Origin: Thermoactinomyces mirandus
Lineage (GTDB): Bacteria; Bacillota; Bacilli; Thermoactinomycetales; Thermoactinomycetaceae
Assembly (NCBI RefSeq): GCF_013868055.1
Contig: NZ_JACEOL010000009.1
Span: forward strand, 124,001 to 188,000
Reading direction: 5' to 3'
Length of the DNA: 64,000 nucleotides
The notes beneath the pieces were generated by a model. That model had not been told where the DNA came from, made no database searches, and worked only from the letters and a program-made list of their open reading frames with translations. Positions within the stretch are counted from its first letter, which is position 1, and every line of letters starts with the position of its first letter. The position numbers and the translations under genes were made by a program. Of this stretch, positions 1-9,001 are shown in pieces.

Positions 1-649
1 AGAGAATCAACAAAGTGCGTTGGTGAAATACAAACGCCCCATCTTCAATGATAGATGTTTTCCGGGCTTTGGGGTCGGGTTTTTTCTCTTCCTGCACAAA
101 AAACAGAACGACCAGAGTTGCTATAAATAAAAAGACAGATGTCAAAATAAAATTATTGCGGTAGCCAACCCATTCAGCCAGAATCCCGCCGAAAAAGGGT
201 CCCAATATTGTGCCGGCTACTGCTCCTGACTGCATCATTCCCAGTATATAACCCACTTTTTCTTTCGGTGAACTGGTGGCCATCAAAGAGATTGAAGCAG
301 GAATAAATCCTGAAACAATCCCGTTAAGCATGCGAAGAATAAAGAGTTGCCAATGCGATGTAACAAGTCCCATGAAAAATGTTGCGATAACCATGCCAAA
401 TCCTGAACGCAATATCATCATTTTTCGGCCAAATCGATCTGCCAGATTCCCCCAAATGGGCTGTACAATGATTTGGGAGAAAAAGTTGATCCCAAAAATT
501 AAGCCAGTCCACAGTTGGACTTGCTCCGGATCTGTCATGCCTATATCTTTCAGGTACAAAGGCAAAAATGGCATAATCATGTTCATGGCTCCAAGCACCA
601 GGAACTGCGATACCATTAAAATATACATGTTCCGTTTCCAAACCGGCAT
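1..649 (-). CDS. MFS transporter, partial (C-terminus beyond window)
   Basis: Reading the minus strand from the ATG at 649 gives about 216 codons with no stop before the window edge, so the gene is cut by the window. The N-terminal half of a major facilitator is visible: a first membrane helix, the loop 2-3 signature GNLADRFGRKMM, and further helices ending near EWVGYRNNFI. This pattern resembles the MdtG/YfmO-like drug efflux branch, but the substrate cannot be told. A ribosome binding site (gaaggag) lies 8 bases before the ATG. It would act in the cytoplasmic membrane as a proton-coupled exporter (inference from family). Confidence 0.85.
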   Translation of the reverse strand, partial: MPVWKRNMYILMVSQFLVLGAMNMIMPFLPLYLKDIGMTDPEQVQLWTGLIFGINFFSQIIVQPIWGNLADRFGRKMMILRSGFGMVIATFFMGLVTSHWQLFILRMLNGIVSGFIPASISLMATSSPKEKVGYILGMMQSGAVAGTILGPFFGGILAEWVGYRNNFILTSVFLFIATLVVLFFVQEEKKPDPKARKTSIIEDGAFVFHQRTLLIL

Positions 650-745
650 TTCGGTCACTCCTTCTCCCTTCACTACATTATAAATTTCGGTTATCGAAAT
701 ATCAAAACAAAAAAACTGTCACCTAAGTGACAGAAATATTCGTAT

Positions 746-1000
746 CTAGATTTGTTGTGAATTTATCCGTTGATTAAAGTCAAAACAAATGTTCATTCGT
801 TGTGATCTCTCCACACGCTTTACATAAGGCAATCTTTCGATTCGATGTATGATCTGGTCTGCTGTCTTCCCATCAACATAAAGATAAACATACTTCAATC
901 GTTTGGAGATATAATGAATATTTCCCATGCGACCCAACGAACGGGCTGACTTCAGATCTTTGACCCAAACAGCCAAACCTAACCTTTCCACCATATTCAT
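746..1000 (-). CDS. ylbG: YlbG-family protein (DUF2129)
   Basis: An 84-residue protein with the YlbG pattern: a short LAVWVKDLKSARSLGRMGN stretch, then HYISKRLKYVYLYVD and LPYVKRVERSQR. The start is set at the ATG at 1000, because AAAGGAG lies 9 bases upstream; an in-frame ATG further out (1099) would add a tail not seen in the family. It lies directly downstream of ylbF, as in B. subtilis. The molecular function of YlbG is not established. Confidence 0.85.
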   Translation of the reverse strand: MNMVERLGLAVWVKDLKSARSLGRMGNIHYISKRLKYVYLYVDGKTADQIIHRIERLPYVKRVERSQRMNICFDFNQRINSQQI

Positions 1001-1177
1001 TCTATGTGACTCCTTTTCTTCAGAACGTGTCCGGAGGGTCCATCTCATTGCTTCAGCAGTATTCAATTGTTCAAACAGCCTATAATAATATCGTACCATT
1101 CTGCTTCAACTTATTCAATATACCAGGTATACCAAAAAAAGGATAGGCAAAATATCCAAAGGGATCTGGCTCCTTTC

Positions 1178-1552
1178 TCAGTCATTTCCCGGTACCTTTA
1201 CTGATTTTGAAACAGAACGGGCGATGATTAAAGAGACCTGATGCAACAATTGATCCAACCGTTTCTCCGCTTCCAGATATGCATGGACAGACGGGTATTC
1301 ATGAATCTTTTTTTCCAAAGCAAGTGCCTGCTCTTTCGCCTTTTTGTAATCGGGATGGAAATTGCCGAATCGTTTTGCTTCTTCAAACCGGTCGTTCGCT
1401 TTATAAAATTCCTGAATCATCTTTTGCGCTTCAGGATCATTATCCAGATTCTCTTTAGCCTTCAGGTATTCTTTCACTTCCTGCGATTCATTAATTTCGT
1501 CAGCCAATTGGTAAGCTTCCAGCAATATGGTTGACATATCCAGTGTTGCCAT
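1178..1552 (-). CDS. ylbF: YlbF-family regulator (Y-complex / RNase Y partner)
   Basis: A 124-residue, mostly helical protein with the YlbF core (RFGNFHPDYKKAKEQ, then a second helix pair ending SVSKSVKVPGND). In B. subtilis YlbF joins YmcA and YaaT in a cytoplasmic complex that steers RNase Y and affects competence, biofilm formation and sporulation. The ribosome binding site GGAGGAGGGGG precedes the ATG. The B. subtilis protein has a cysteine-rich tail after the VKVP motif that helps bind iron-sulfur clusters; this copy stops at that point and has no cysteine at all. ylbG follows at 1000. Confidence 0.85.
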   Translation of the reverse strand: MATLDMSTILLEAYQLADEINESQEVKEYLKAKENLDNDPEAQKMIQEFYKANDRFEEAKRFGNFHPDYKKAKEQALALEKKIHEYPSVHAYLEAEKRLDQLLHQVSLIIARSVSKSVKVPGND

Positions 1553-1614
1553 AATGATCCCCCTCCTCCTTATTGTAGCGCAGATGAAAATTTTTTGCCT
1601 GTTTTTCCCTGATT

Positions 1615-3462
1615 TTATGAGGAAGAAGGGGAAAGCAGCTGGAGAGCCTGAATTCGGGCCAATTTCACTTTTTTCTGCTCATTTCCGACCATGGCCTCAA
1701 ACACCCATTCTCCCTGTTCATAACACAAATCTTCCGGACAGACTTCCAATTTTTGCCCATCCTGAACCAGCAACAGGGGAATCTGATGGGCAACGCTTTG
1801 CCGGACTACTTCCCTGGTCATCTCCGGGCCATATCGTCTGGGACCGGAAAACCAGGCTTTTGGCAATGATAAAGAGTTGTTTGTCCGCCCAAGATCGGGG
1901 GTTTCAACGCGACAATCTTTTAACCCCTGGAAATCGATGGCCCAGTTGACACTTTTTATTTTTTCTTCAGCAGGCAGCCGCCTTTCCCCAAGGCAAACAT
2001 CCTTCCCCCGCGCCTGAAGCCATGCGGCGATTTGGGACGGGGTTGCATTGATAAAGCATTCCGATTTGCTGCATTTTCTTATTTCCCAATCCGTTTCGGA
2101 CAAACGTTCCGCCCATTCAGCGTCTGCTTTGCCTGATTGCTTCAGGTAAGTCCATGTGGACAAATAAACCGCGTCCATTCTCCCCCACAGATCGCGGAGC
2201 CTTTCTGAAAAGACCGGAGGCAGTTCCCCGTTTGCCCATGCTTCCAGCCGTCCCGTCATTTTTTCTATTGTCCACCCATATTGAAAAGACCTTCTCAGCG
2301 AACGTTCGTTGATTTCATAGACCAGGATATAATCGCCACCCATATAATCTGCCCACTGGGAAAGCTCATATCGCCTGTTCCACGGGAAATGATAAGGTAC
2401 ATAAATTTCCAGTTCCGACTCCGGATATGCGGGAATATTGCCGGGGTCTTCCCATGACCGCGGCGGATAGGCGAGCCACTTCAGGCAATGTTCTCCCGCC
2501 TCTGTCATCCCAAACTCGAGCCATCCCATGCAGGCCATGGGGATCAGCCAATGGTCCCGCAACTCTTCAACGGTTCCCGGACTATCCCTGACCCCCAGCA
2601 AGATCTGCACCTGGCGGCAAATCTGCTCTATCCCATACCACTTGCCCGTTGGCAATTGTTCCAGGATCAACCGGTATCCTTCCACCCGGGGGTGATTTTC
2701 CAGCAGGACATGGCAAACTGCTTCATATAAGATTGAGATCGAGTCTTCCCATGATTGCCACAACCAGCTCATCCATCTGGTTTTATTTACCCTTGCATAT
2801 TTCCCTGTCTCAACGATTAATTGCAACGAACGGGCAACATCGAGCAAAAAATGGGTCCAGCCGGACCAGGATAGGTGGATGTCTTCCAGTTCAAGCTCCA
2901 CATCCATTTTCCTGAGTTCTTTTTGGGGAATTTTGCCTGTTTTGTTCAATAACCAGGGTTCATGGCTTAACGAAGACAAAAGGTGGAAAAATGCTTGCCC
3001 GACCATAAAGGCGTTGGCGTGAAGGGTTGTAACCGCATCCTCATCCAGGGGTTGCCGGGATTGTTCCCTGAGAAGAGCTTTTGCCCAGCCTGTCCGCACT
3101 TCTTTTGGACAATAATACACCAATTCCAGCTGTCTGTTCCTGAGACCAACTATCCAGCCCCTGCGGCAGGCCTTCCCCATGAGCTGCCGAAACACCACCG
3201 ACGAAAGGGAAAGGTTTTTCGGCGGATACAGTTCCTGTTTCTTTATTTTGCCGAATTCGCTCTGGAACAGGATAAACCACAGCCATTTTCGTTCCTGATT
3301 GTCCATTTGTTTCAAAGCATGGGCATAATAGTTTGGGTCCATCAGTGTCTGCTCCAATTCTGCTGGCGACACTTTTCCCTTCAGACCCAGCTGAGCAGCA
3401 AAATGACGGCGCGCCTCGTCAGGCAACCGGCTTAAACAATACTCCAGTTCATTGATGCGCAT
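1615..3462 (-). CDS. Helicase-associated protein (XPB/Ssl2 N-terminal-like)
   Basis: A 615-residue soluble protein encoded 5 bases behind the XPB-type helicase gene. It resembles the helicase-associated (Helicase_C_3 / XPB-Ssl2 N-terminal-like) proteins paired with bacterial XPB: an N-terminal region with LPDEARRHFAAQLGL, tryptophan-rich winged-helix-like segments in the middle, and a C-terminal WLQARGK part. The start is the ATG at 3462, with GGGGAGG 9 bases upstream inside the last codons of the helicase, which implies translational coupling. The family assignment is from memory of the pattern; the exact role (loading or regulating the helicase in DNA repair) is inferred. Confidence 0.7.
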   Translation of the reverse strand: MRINELEYCLSRLPDEARRHFAAQLGLKGKVSPAELEQTLMDPNYYAHALKQMDNQERKWLWFILFQSEFGKIKKQELYPPKNLSLSSVVFRQLMGKACRRGWIVGLRNRQLELVYYCPKEVRTGWAKALLREQSRQPLDEDAVTTLHANAFMVGQAFFHLLSSLSHEPWLLNKTGKIPQKELRKMDVELELEDIHLSWSGWTHFLLDVARSLQLIVETGKYARVNKTRWMSWLWQSWEDSISILYEAVCHVLLENHPRVEGYRLILEQLPTGKWYGIEQICRQVQILLGVRDSPGTVEELRDHWLIPMACMGWLEFGMTEAGEHCLKWLAYPPRSWEDPGNIPAYPESELEIYVPYHFPWNRRYELSQWADYMGGDYILVYEINERSLRRSFQYGWTIEKMTGRLEAWANGELPPVFSERLRDLWGRMDAVYLSTWTYLKQSGKADAEWAERLSETDWEIRKCSKSECFINATPSQIAAWLQARGKDVCLGERRLPAEEKIKSVNWAIDFQGLKDCRVETPDLGRTNNSLSLPKAWFSGPRRYGPEMTREVVRQSVAHQIPLLLVQDGQKLEVCPEDLCYEQGEWVFEAMVGNEQKKVKLARIQALQLLSPSSS

Positions 3463-3467
3463 AAAAG

Positions 3468-5123
3468 TTATCCTCCCCACTCCAAAACCTGGTATCGGTA
3501 TCCCTGCTCTCTCAGGAAAGCCTGCCTTCGCCAGGCATACTCCTGGTCAACTGATTCCTTTGTCACCAATTGATAGAAATACGCCTTGTGTCCGGTCTGC
3601 TTTGGCCTTAAAACACGCCCCAGGCGTTGTGCTTCTTCCTGCCTTGAACCAAAGGTTCCCGACACCTGGATTGCAACCGAAGCATCCGGCAAATCTACAG
3701 CCATATTGGCCACCTTGGACACCAGCAAAACGGAGATTTTTTTCTCCCGAAACTGCTGATACCATTTTTCGCGTTCGGCTTGCGGTGTGGCTCCGGTTAT
3801 CAGCGGATAACCTAAACGGGCAGCAATCTTTTTCAGTTGATCAATATATTGGCCAATCACCAGGATTTGTTCACCCCGATGCCGGGCCAATAACTCTTCA
3901 AGCACCTCCATCTTGAGCGGGTTTTCCGCAGCCAGCCGGTATTGATGGCGTTTTTCCGCCGCCTGGTAAATTTCTTTCTGTCCAGCAGGAAATGAAACCC
4001 GCACTTCCTGACAGACTGCTTCCGCGATCCAGCCTGCTGACTCCATTTCCTTCCAAAGCGATGAAAAGATGACAGGTCCGATTAATGTAAACACATCTTT
4101 TTCCCGACCATCTTCGCGCACCAGCGCAGCGGTCAGACCAAGTCTCCTTTTTGCCTGCAAATCGGCCGTTACCCGGAAAATGGGAGCAGGCAGCAAATGA
4201 ACTTCATCATAAATAATCAATCCCCAGTTTCTTTCCCCGAATACCCGCAAATGCGGAAAAATTCCGGTTTTGGAATCCCGTTTGGTCATCATTTGATAGG
4301 TGGTGACGGTTACCGGGGCAATCTGTTTCTTTTCTGCCGTATATTCCCCGATTGATTCCCGGGGCAGATCGGTTTTGTCCCTCAATTCCCGCACCCATTG
4401 TTTACAGGAAATCGTATTGGGAGTCAAGATGAGGGTCTCTTTGCCAATTTTCCCCATAATGGCAATTGCGACAACGGTTTTCCCCGATCCGCACGGAAGC
4501 AGAATCACACCGCTGGACAGCCATCTTTGTGCCGGATGGCAAAAGGTCTGTACCGCTTTTTGCTGATAGGTGCGCAAACCGGAAAAGGAAGAGTGCTTTC
4601 TTAACCGGAAATGAAGATATTCCCCTTCGCTATATCCAATTTCATCAACGGGAGGATAGCCCCATTTGACACATTGTTCTTTAATTCGCCCCCGGTATTT
4701 CATCGGGAGAACAAGGTTATTCCTGTCCAAATGAAGAACTTCTTCCATCAGGCCGGGGATCTGGCTGATCCGTTCAATAATGGATTTCTTCATGCTGTGG
4801 AGGAGAAAAGACTGTTCGTTGTATTTTTCCAGCCGGACCATGCCAAACCGTTCCATATTCTTTCTGATCTGTTGTACAAATCCTGAATCCAACGGAAATC
4901 TGGCGTACTTTTTCAGCCACCCGACCAGGAAATCCGGGTGGATTCCGCTGGCGGCGGCCTGCCATAAAGTATATTCATCCAACTGATAGGTATACAGATG
5001 ATCTGTCTCTTTTAACCGTCTGGCAAAGTAATCCAGCATTTGCAAAACAGACGCCGGGCCGGTATTCCACTTTTCAACCAGAATGGTTCCGTTCCGCATG
5101 ACCATCAATGGTTTTGCATGCAA
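3468..5123 (-). CDS. XPB-type DNA repair helicase (ERCC3/RAD25 family)
   Basis: A superfamily 2 helicase of about 551 residues. Visible motifs are the Walker A PCGSGKT (near residue 215), the DEVH box (near 309), the XPB-specific RED motif inside LVREDGREKD (near 340), and motif VI EEAQRLGRVLRPK. The N-terminal 180 residues hold the damage-recognition-like region. Enzymes of this family unwind DNA from the 3' end and act in excision repair. The start is uncertain: the frame opens with two GTG codons at 5132 and 5129, but the TTG at 5123 sits 7 bases after AAGGGG and is best spaced. The helicase-associated partner follows in the same operon. Confidence 0.88.
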   Translation of the reverse strand: MHAKPLMVMRNGTILVEKWNTGPASVLQMLDYFARRLKETDHLYTYQLDEYTLWQAAASGIHPDFLVGWLKKYARFPLDSGFVQQIRKNMERFGMVRLEKYNEQSFLLHSMKKSIIERISQIPGLMEEVLHLDRNNLVLPMKYRGRIKEQCVKWGYPPVDEIGYSEGEYLHFRLRKHSSFSGLRTYQQKAVQTFCHPAQRWLSSGVILLPCGSGKTVVAIAIMGKIGKETLILTPNTISCKQWVRELRDKTDLPRESIGEYTAEKKQIAPVTVTTYQMMTKRDSKTGIFPHLRVFGERNWGLIIYDEVHLLPAPIFRVTADLQAKRRLGLTAALVREDGREKDVFTLIGPVIFSSLWKEMESAGWIAEAVCQEVRVSFPAGQKEIYQAAEKRHQYRLAAENPLKMEVLEELLARHRGEQILVIGQYIDQLKKIAARLGYPLITGATPQAEREKWYQQFREKKISVLLVSKVANMAVDLPDASVAIQVSGTFGSRQEEAQRLGRVLRPKQTGHKAYFYQLVTKESVDQEYAWRRQAFLREQGYRYQVLEWGG

Positions 5124-5255
5124 ATTCACCACCCCTTGACATCTATTTTCACCCGTAAAGGCTGTAACTATTGATCATTTATGAGATAAAATAATTGAAA
5201 CCCGGTATAATGGAAACCCGTCTGTTCAATAAAAGCTTTTCCAGGAGGTTCAACG

Positions 5256-5687
5256 ATGAAAAACCGGAAAGGGCTTTTTCTTCTCTGTCTTCTGCCATTG
5301 CTGGCAGCCTGCTCCGCTTCTGCTCCGGATCCTGAACCAGGAGGAAACAAAATGGAGATTCCTTATCAAGTCATTGCCATCGATCAACTTCCGCCATCCC
5401 TTGCCAAACAGGCGCAACAGGCGATTTACTCCGTCAAGGAACAGATTCAGCTACTTTCCGCTGGCAAAAAGATGTATGTAATTTTGAGTTTGGGTGAAAA
5501 AAGAATGGCCGGATACGAAATTATTGTCAAAAAAGCGGAGCAGCAGGGAAGCAAACTGATCATTCATGCCAGCAAAAAAGCTCCTGCTGAAAATGATTTT
5601 GTGGCACAGGTCATAACTTATCCTGCTGTCATTCTCGTTATCCAACCGGTTCCCAAAGTGAAGCATGCTGAAGTGAAATGGCTTTAA
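5256..5687 (+). CDS. Lipoprotein with PrcB-like C-terminal domain
   Basis: A 143-residue secreted lipoprotein. Positions 1-20 form a lipoprotein signal (MKNRKG, a hydrophobic stretch, lipobox LAAC). Residues 70-140 fit the PrcB C-terminal beta domain: YVILSLGEKRMAGYEI, then a strand pair and PAVILVIQPV. PrcB was first described as a regulator bound to a spirochaete protease; in Firmicutes the domain occurs in stand-alone lipoproteins of unknown role. The AGGAGG site lies 8 bases before the ATG. A terminator follows at 5730. Confidence 0.8.
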   Translation: MKNRKGLFLLCLLPLLAACSASAPDPEPGGNKMEIPYQVIAIDQLPPSLAKQAQQAIYSVKEQIQLLSAGKKMYVILSLGEKRMAGYEIIVKKAEQQGSKLIIHASKKAPAENDFVAQVITYPAVILVIQPVPKVKHAEVKWL

Positions 5688-5729
5688 GCATGGATTTAAC
5701 GTGAAGCATGTTGCCTTTGTGCAGCTTGA

Positions 5730-5755
5730 GCCTGTCGGAATCAGACAGGCTTTTT
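5730..5755 (+). terminator. Rho-independent terminator of the PrcB-like gene
   Basis: GCCTGTC (5730-5736), a 7-base loop, GACAGGC (5744-5750) and then five T. The stem also contains the stop codon of the small minus-strand gene at 5741. Confidence 0.75.
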
Positions 5756-5890
5756 GATGCGTTCAGAACGATCACCGTCAGGGGTGTGCGGTTCTTCCCT
5801 GCGGGCCGGCTCCGGATCACGGGGAGTCATGATTTCCGGCTGACGGGGCTGGTTAATTTCAGGTTCACGAATAACATCAGGAATTCGCAT
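5741..5890 (-). CDS. Small proline- and arginine-rich protein (49 aa), unknown
   Basis: An ATG at 5890 with a strong AAGGAGG site about 9 bases upstream opens a 49-codon frame starting MRIPDVIREPEINQP and ending RSERIKKPV. The peptide is charged, rich in Pro, Glu and Arg, and lacks hydrophobic segments, so it is probably disordered. No family is recognised. The ribosome binding site is the main support. It converges with the PrcB-like lipoprotein and ends inside that gene's terminator stem. Confidence 0.55.
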   Translation of the reverse strand: MRIPDVIREPEINQPRQPEIMTPRDPEPARREEPHTPDGDRSERIKKPV

Positions 5891-5961
5891 GATTCTCTTC
5901 CCTCCTTCTTTCCATGTAGTCTGTCCGCCTCTATTCTTTTTATAAAGTATGTTTTTTCCAG

Positions 5962-5990
5962 TAAAAAACCCTTTGTCTTGAACAAAGGGT
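5962..5990 (-). terminator. Rho-independent terminator (minus strand)
   Basis: Read on the minus strand: ACCCTTTGT, loop TCAAG, ACAAAGGGT, followed by a run of six T (5962-5968). It closes the Tyr/Pro-rich gene at 6089-6463 and lies upstream of the 49-aa gene. Confidence 0.8.
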
Positions 5991-6088
5991 GAGATAATAA
6001 TATAGAAAGTCGATTTTCAGGGCTCCGTTCTGTCTTCTTGCAAGGATGCGATCAAGACACTTCAGCGTTCGCCTCCGCTTGCAAGAAT

Positions 6089-6463
6089 TTATTTTTCTTC
6101 TTCCTCCTTGTTTTTTTCCACATGATTCTGGTAAGCACGCATCCATGGGGATTCTGGTGACTCCGGGGATTCCCAGGCCGGATTGCTGCCGATCACTGGC
6201 TTTTGTGACTGATATCCTTGGGATTCTGGTGGTACCATAGGAGATGACATCCCGGGATAGGGCGGAGCATAAGGGGCCCCGTAACCGGGCCAATGCATGA
6301 CATTCCCCTGCAAACCTCTACATGTGCCGGAAGGGTAGGGCGGATAAAACGGAACACTGAAACCATAAGGGAAATAATAAGGTAAATAACCGGGTGTATA
6401 TGAAACCTGCCCATATCTGAAGCCATAAGGCCAACCATACGCGGGATAGAATAAATGGTGCAT
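6089..6463 (-). CDS. Tyr/Pro/Gly-rich hypothetical protein
   Basis: A 124-residue protein whose first half is extremely rich in Tyr, Pro, Phe and Gly (for example YGWPYGFRYG and PFYPPYPSG). The C-terminus is charged and ends KNKEEEEK. The site AGGAGGT precedes the ATG. No catalytic motif or clear signal peptide is seen. This composition is common among spore coat or spore-surface proteins, but that is only a suggestion from composition. It is divergent from mgtE. Confidence 0.65.
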   Translation of the reverse strand: MHHLFYPAYGWPYGFRYGQVSYTPGYLPYYFPYGFSVPFYPPYPSGTCRGLQGNVMHWPGYGAPYAPPYPGMSSPMVPPESQGYQSQKPVIGSNPAWESPESPESPWMRAYQNHVEKNKEEEEK

Positions 6464-6558
6464 TTTATTAAAACCTCCTATTTCAACCAGTTAGTCTAAT
6501 ATATGTAAAACCATGCTTGGCTTATGATCTCTTTTTCAAAATTCAAGGGGTAATTTAT

Positions 6559-7914
6559 ATGAACAAACAAAAAACCGGTGACAAGGAATACAAGAAATTA
6601 TTAACTTATTTGCAGGCCCAAAACAATCAGGCGTTTCGGGAATTTATCGGGGAATTGCATTCCTATGACCTGGCCAGGCTCTTTTTTCGATTAAGCAAAA
6701 TTAACCGGCAGCGTTTGCTTACATTCCTCGAGCCGCTGGAAATTGCCATGCTCATGGAAGAATTGGACCTTCATGAACAAAAAGAAATCATTGCATCCCT
6801 CGGTTCCCAAAAGTCGGCACAAGTGTTGAACCATATGCCCAACGACGATGTAGCCGATCTGCTCAGTGAACTGGAGGAAACCCAAACGACAGCTCTTCTC
6901 GGGAATATGAGAAATCTGGAAGCCGACAAGGTTCGTACCTTGCTCCATTACCCAAAAGATACGGCAGGGGGATTGATGACCACCGAATTTATCAGCATCC
7001 TTGACCACTATACGGTTGAGAAAACAATCCGGATCCTGCGAAAAACAGCCCCCTCTGCGGAAACCATTTACTATCTGTATGTGACAGATCCAAACCAGCG
7101 CCTGGTGGGGGTTCTGTCACTGCGTGACCTTTTGGTTGCCCAACCGGAAGACAAAATTTCCGAACTCATGTATAAGCGGGTGATCTCCGTTCCCGCTGAA
7201 ATGGACCAGGAAGAAGTAGCAAAAATTCTCAGCCGGTATGATTTCCTGGCCCTTCCCGTGGTCAACAACAAAAAACGGTTGCTGGGAATCGTAACGGTTG
7301 ACGATATCATTGATGTGCTGATTGAAGAAGCCCAGGAAGACATTCAACAGCTGTCAGCCATCCATCCGGACAAAAAACTGTTTGTACATCCTCTCCGTTC
7401 GGCAAAAAAACGGATTCCCTGGCTGGTTGTTCTGCTGGCCATCGGCATCGTTACTGCCGATTTGATCAGCCTGTTTGAAAACACCATTCACCTGCTGCCC
7501 ATCCTGACCGTATTCATGCCAATGATCGCCGGGATGACAGGAAATGCGGCAACCCAATCCCTGGCGTTAACCATTCAGGGATTATCCAGCGACCAATTAA
7601 CCCCGAAAAACTATGGGAAAGTGATCCGCCATGAAGGAATAGCCGGCACAATTATCGGGATCGTATGCAGCGGTGTCATTTTTGTCGCGATTGGATTCTG
7701 GAAAAACTTCCATCTCGGACTGGTAATCGGGGGCTCCCTTTTCTTCACCCTGATTCTGGGAACCCTTGTTGGAACCATAATCCCTATTCTTCTCGAAAAA
7801 ATTCACATTGACCCGACCACCGCTTCCGGCCCGCTCATCACCACCTTGAATGATGTCCTTTCTTTGATGATCTATTTCGGGTTTGCCACACTGCTGGTGC
7901 ATTATTTCCTGTAG
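6559..7914 (+). CDS. mgtE: Magnesium transporter MgtE
   Basis: A 451-residue MgtE. In order: an N-terminal helical MgtE_N domain (about residues 20-125), a CBS pair (about 130-250, with LPVVNNKKRLLGIVTVDDI), a plug helix, and five membrane helices (about 280-450) containing the pore motif MIAGMTGNAATQS. The protein is a dimeric Mg2+ channel gated by Mg2+ binding to the cytosolic domains. The start is the ATG at 6559, with AAGGGG 8 bases before it; an upstream in-frame ATG at 6517 lacks a site. No ykoK/M-box fits in the roughly 95-base leader. Its stop is one base from the stop of the convergent protease gene. Confidence 0.95.
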   Translation: MNKQKTGDKEYKKLLTYLQAQNNQAFREFIGELHSYDLARLFFRLSKINRQRLLTFLEPLEIAMLMEELDLHEQKEIIASLGSQKSAQVLNHMPNDDVADLLSELEETQTTALLGNMRNLEADKVRTLLHYPKDTAGGLMTTEFISILDHYTVEKTIRILRKTAPSAETIYYLYVTDPNQRLVGVLSLRDLLVAQPEDKISELMYKRVISVPAEMDQEEVAKILSRYDFLALPVVNNKKRLLGIVTVDDIIDVLIEEAQEDIQQLSAIHPDKKLFVHPLRSAKKRIPWLVVLLAIGIVTADLISLFENTIHLLPILTVFMPMIAGMTGNAATQSLALTIQGLSSDQLTPKNYGKVIRHEGIAGTIIGIVCSGVIFVAIGFWKNFHLGLVIGGSLFFTLILGTLVGTIIPILLEKIHIDPTTASGPLITTLNDVLSLMIYFGFATLLVHYFL

Positions 7915-7915
7915 G

Positions 7916-8998
7916 TTACAGGGCCTGAACCAGCCCTGCCCCTGTTAATGAATCCCGTCCTTCCGGCGGTAAATCGATCGCCCGCGCAAACAACATGTTT
8001 TTTAATTCCTGTGATCCCATGCGCGGATAAGCAGCCCGGTAAATGGCAAGCGCACCGCTCACATGGGCAGCGGCCATGGATGTGCCGCTCAAAATAGCAA
8101 ACCGGCGATATGAATAGGTGCTCAAAATCTGGGAACCCGGGGCGGAAAGATCCACTTTTCCTGTTGCCGAATATGGTTCGCGCCTGTTATTCCGGTTCAG
8201 GGCCGCAACGGAAATGACCGGTTCAATCCGGGCCGGGATGGAAACGGTATCTCCGCTTCCGGCAGGCGTTCCTGTGTTTCCTGCTGCTGCAACCACAATA
8301 ACTCCCCGTTTTACGGCCGATTGAATCACATATTCCAGTAACGGCGTTGTCATTTTGCCACCGCTGATACTTATATTCAAAACGTGCATACGGTTGGCAA
8401 TCGCCCATTCAATGCCACGAATCAGGTTGGAAATGGTCCCGTTTCCCGCCGAGTTTAACACTTTAATGGCATAAAGAGATACCCTTGGCGCAATGCCGAC
8501 TACCCCAAACTGATTATTCAGTGCACCAATAATCCCCGCGATATGCGTACCATGTCCGTTGTCGTCCTGCGGGGAGGCATACGGGGAAAGAATGTTCACC
8601 CCGCCTTTGATATTGGCCTTCAGGTCGGGGTGATGGAAATCTATCCCCGTATCAATTACTCCCACCCGTACACCGCTGCCGCTGTTTAAACGCCGTTTAC
8701 CGATCACACGGGCGATATTCCAGGGAAGTACCTGTTTACTCACATTCGTCGGAACATTTTTGGGAACCGATGCTTTAAACACCTTCTCTACTTTATAGTA
8801 AGGGAGGGTTAACGGACGGTCCCTGGAAATTCCGATTAACTCGGGGTCCTTGCGGAGTTTTTGAATTTGTTTCGGATGTCTGAAGGTAGCAATTACAGCC
8901 GGCGAATATTTTCCAATATATTGAATATTACCTCCCAGTGCCTTTATTTTTTCCGGATGGACTGTTGACTTGAACAAAAAATGATATTTGGTTCTCAT
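7916..8998 (-). CDS. Subtilisin-like S8 serine protease (no signal peptide)
   Basis: A 360-residue S8 peptidase. The triad is visible: Asp116 in VIDTG, His149 in NGHGTH and Ser307 in GTSMAAAHVSG, with the oxyanion Asn241 in AAAGNTGTP. Residues 1-80 look like an I9-type propeptide or inhibitor domain (KYSPAVIATFRHPKQIQKL). There is no hydrophobic signal peptide, so an intracellular or forespore role, or unconventional release, is possible. The Pro usually found before the His of the Ser motif is Ala here. The ribosome binding site AAGGGGTG lies inside a long hairpin (9002-9042). Confidence 0.9.
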   Translation of the reverse strand: MRTKYHFLFKSTVHPEKIKALGGNIQYIGKYSPAVIATFRHPKQIQKLRKDPELIGISRDRPLTLPYYKVEKVFKASVPKNVPTNVSKQVLPWNIARVIGKRRLNSGSGVRVGVIDTGIDFHHPDLKANIKGGVNILSPYASPQDDNGHGTHIAGIIGALNNQFGVVGIAPRVSLYAIKVLNSAGNGTISNLIRGIEWAIANRMHVLNISISGGKMTTPLLEYVIQSAVKRGVIVVAAAGNTGTPAGSGDTVSIPARIEPVISVAALNRNNRREPYSATGKVDLSAPGSQILSTYSYRRFAILSGTSMAAAHVSGALAIYRAAYPRMGSQELKNMLFARAIDLPPEGRDSLTGAGLVQAL

Positions 8999-9001
8999 GA
9001 A

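Noticed and set aside
5708-5992. A plus-strand frame opposite the 49-residue gene
   Set aside because: It runs through the lipoprotein terminator and has no ribosome binding site; the minus strand explains this region better.
6464-6558. An M-box (ykoK) magnesium riboswitch before mgtE
   Set aside because: The leader is only about 95 bases and lacks the conserved M-box elements.
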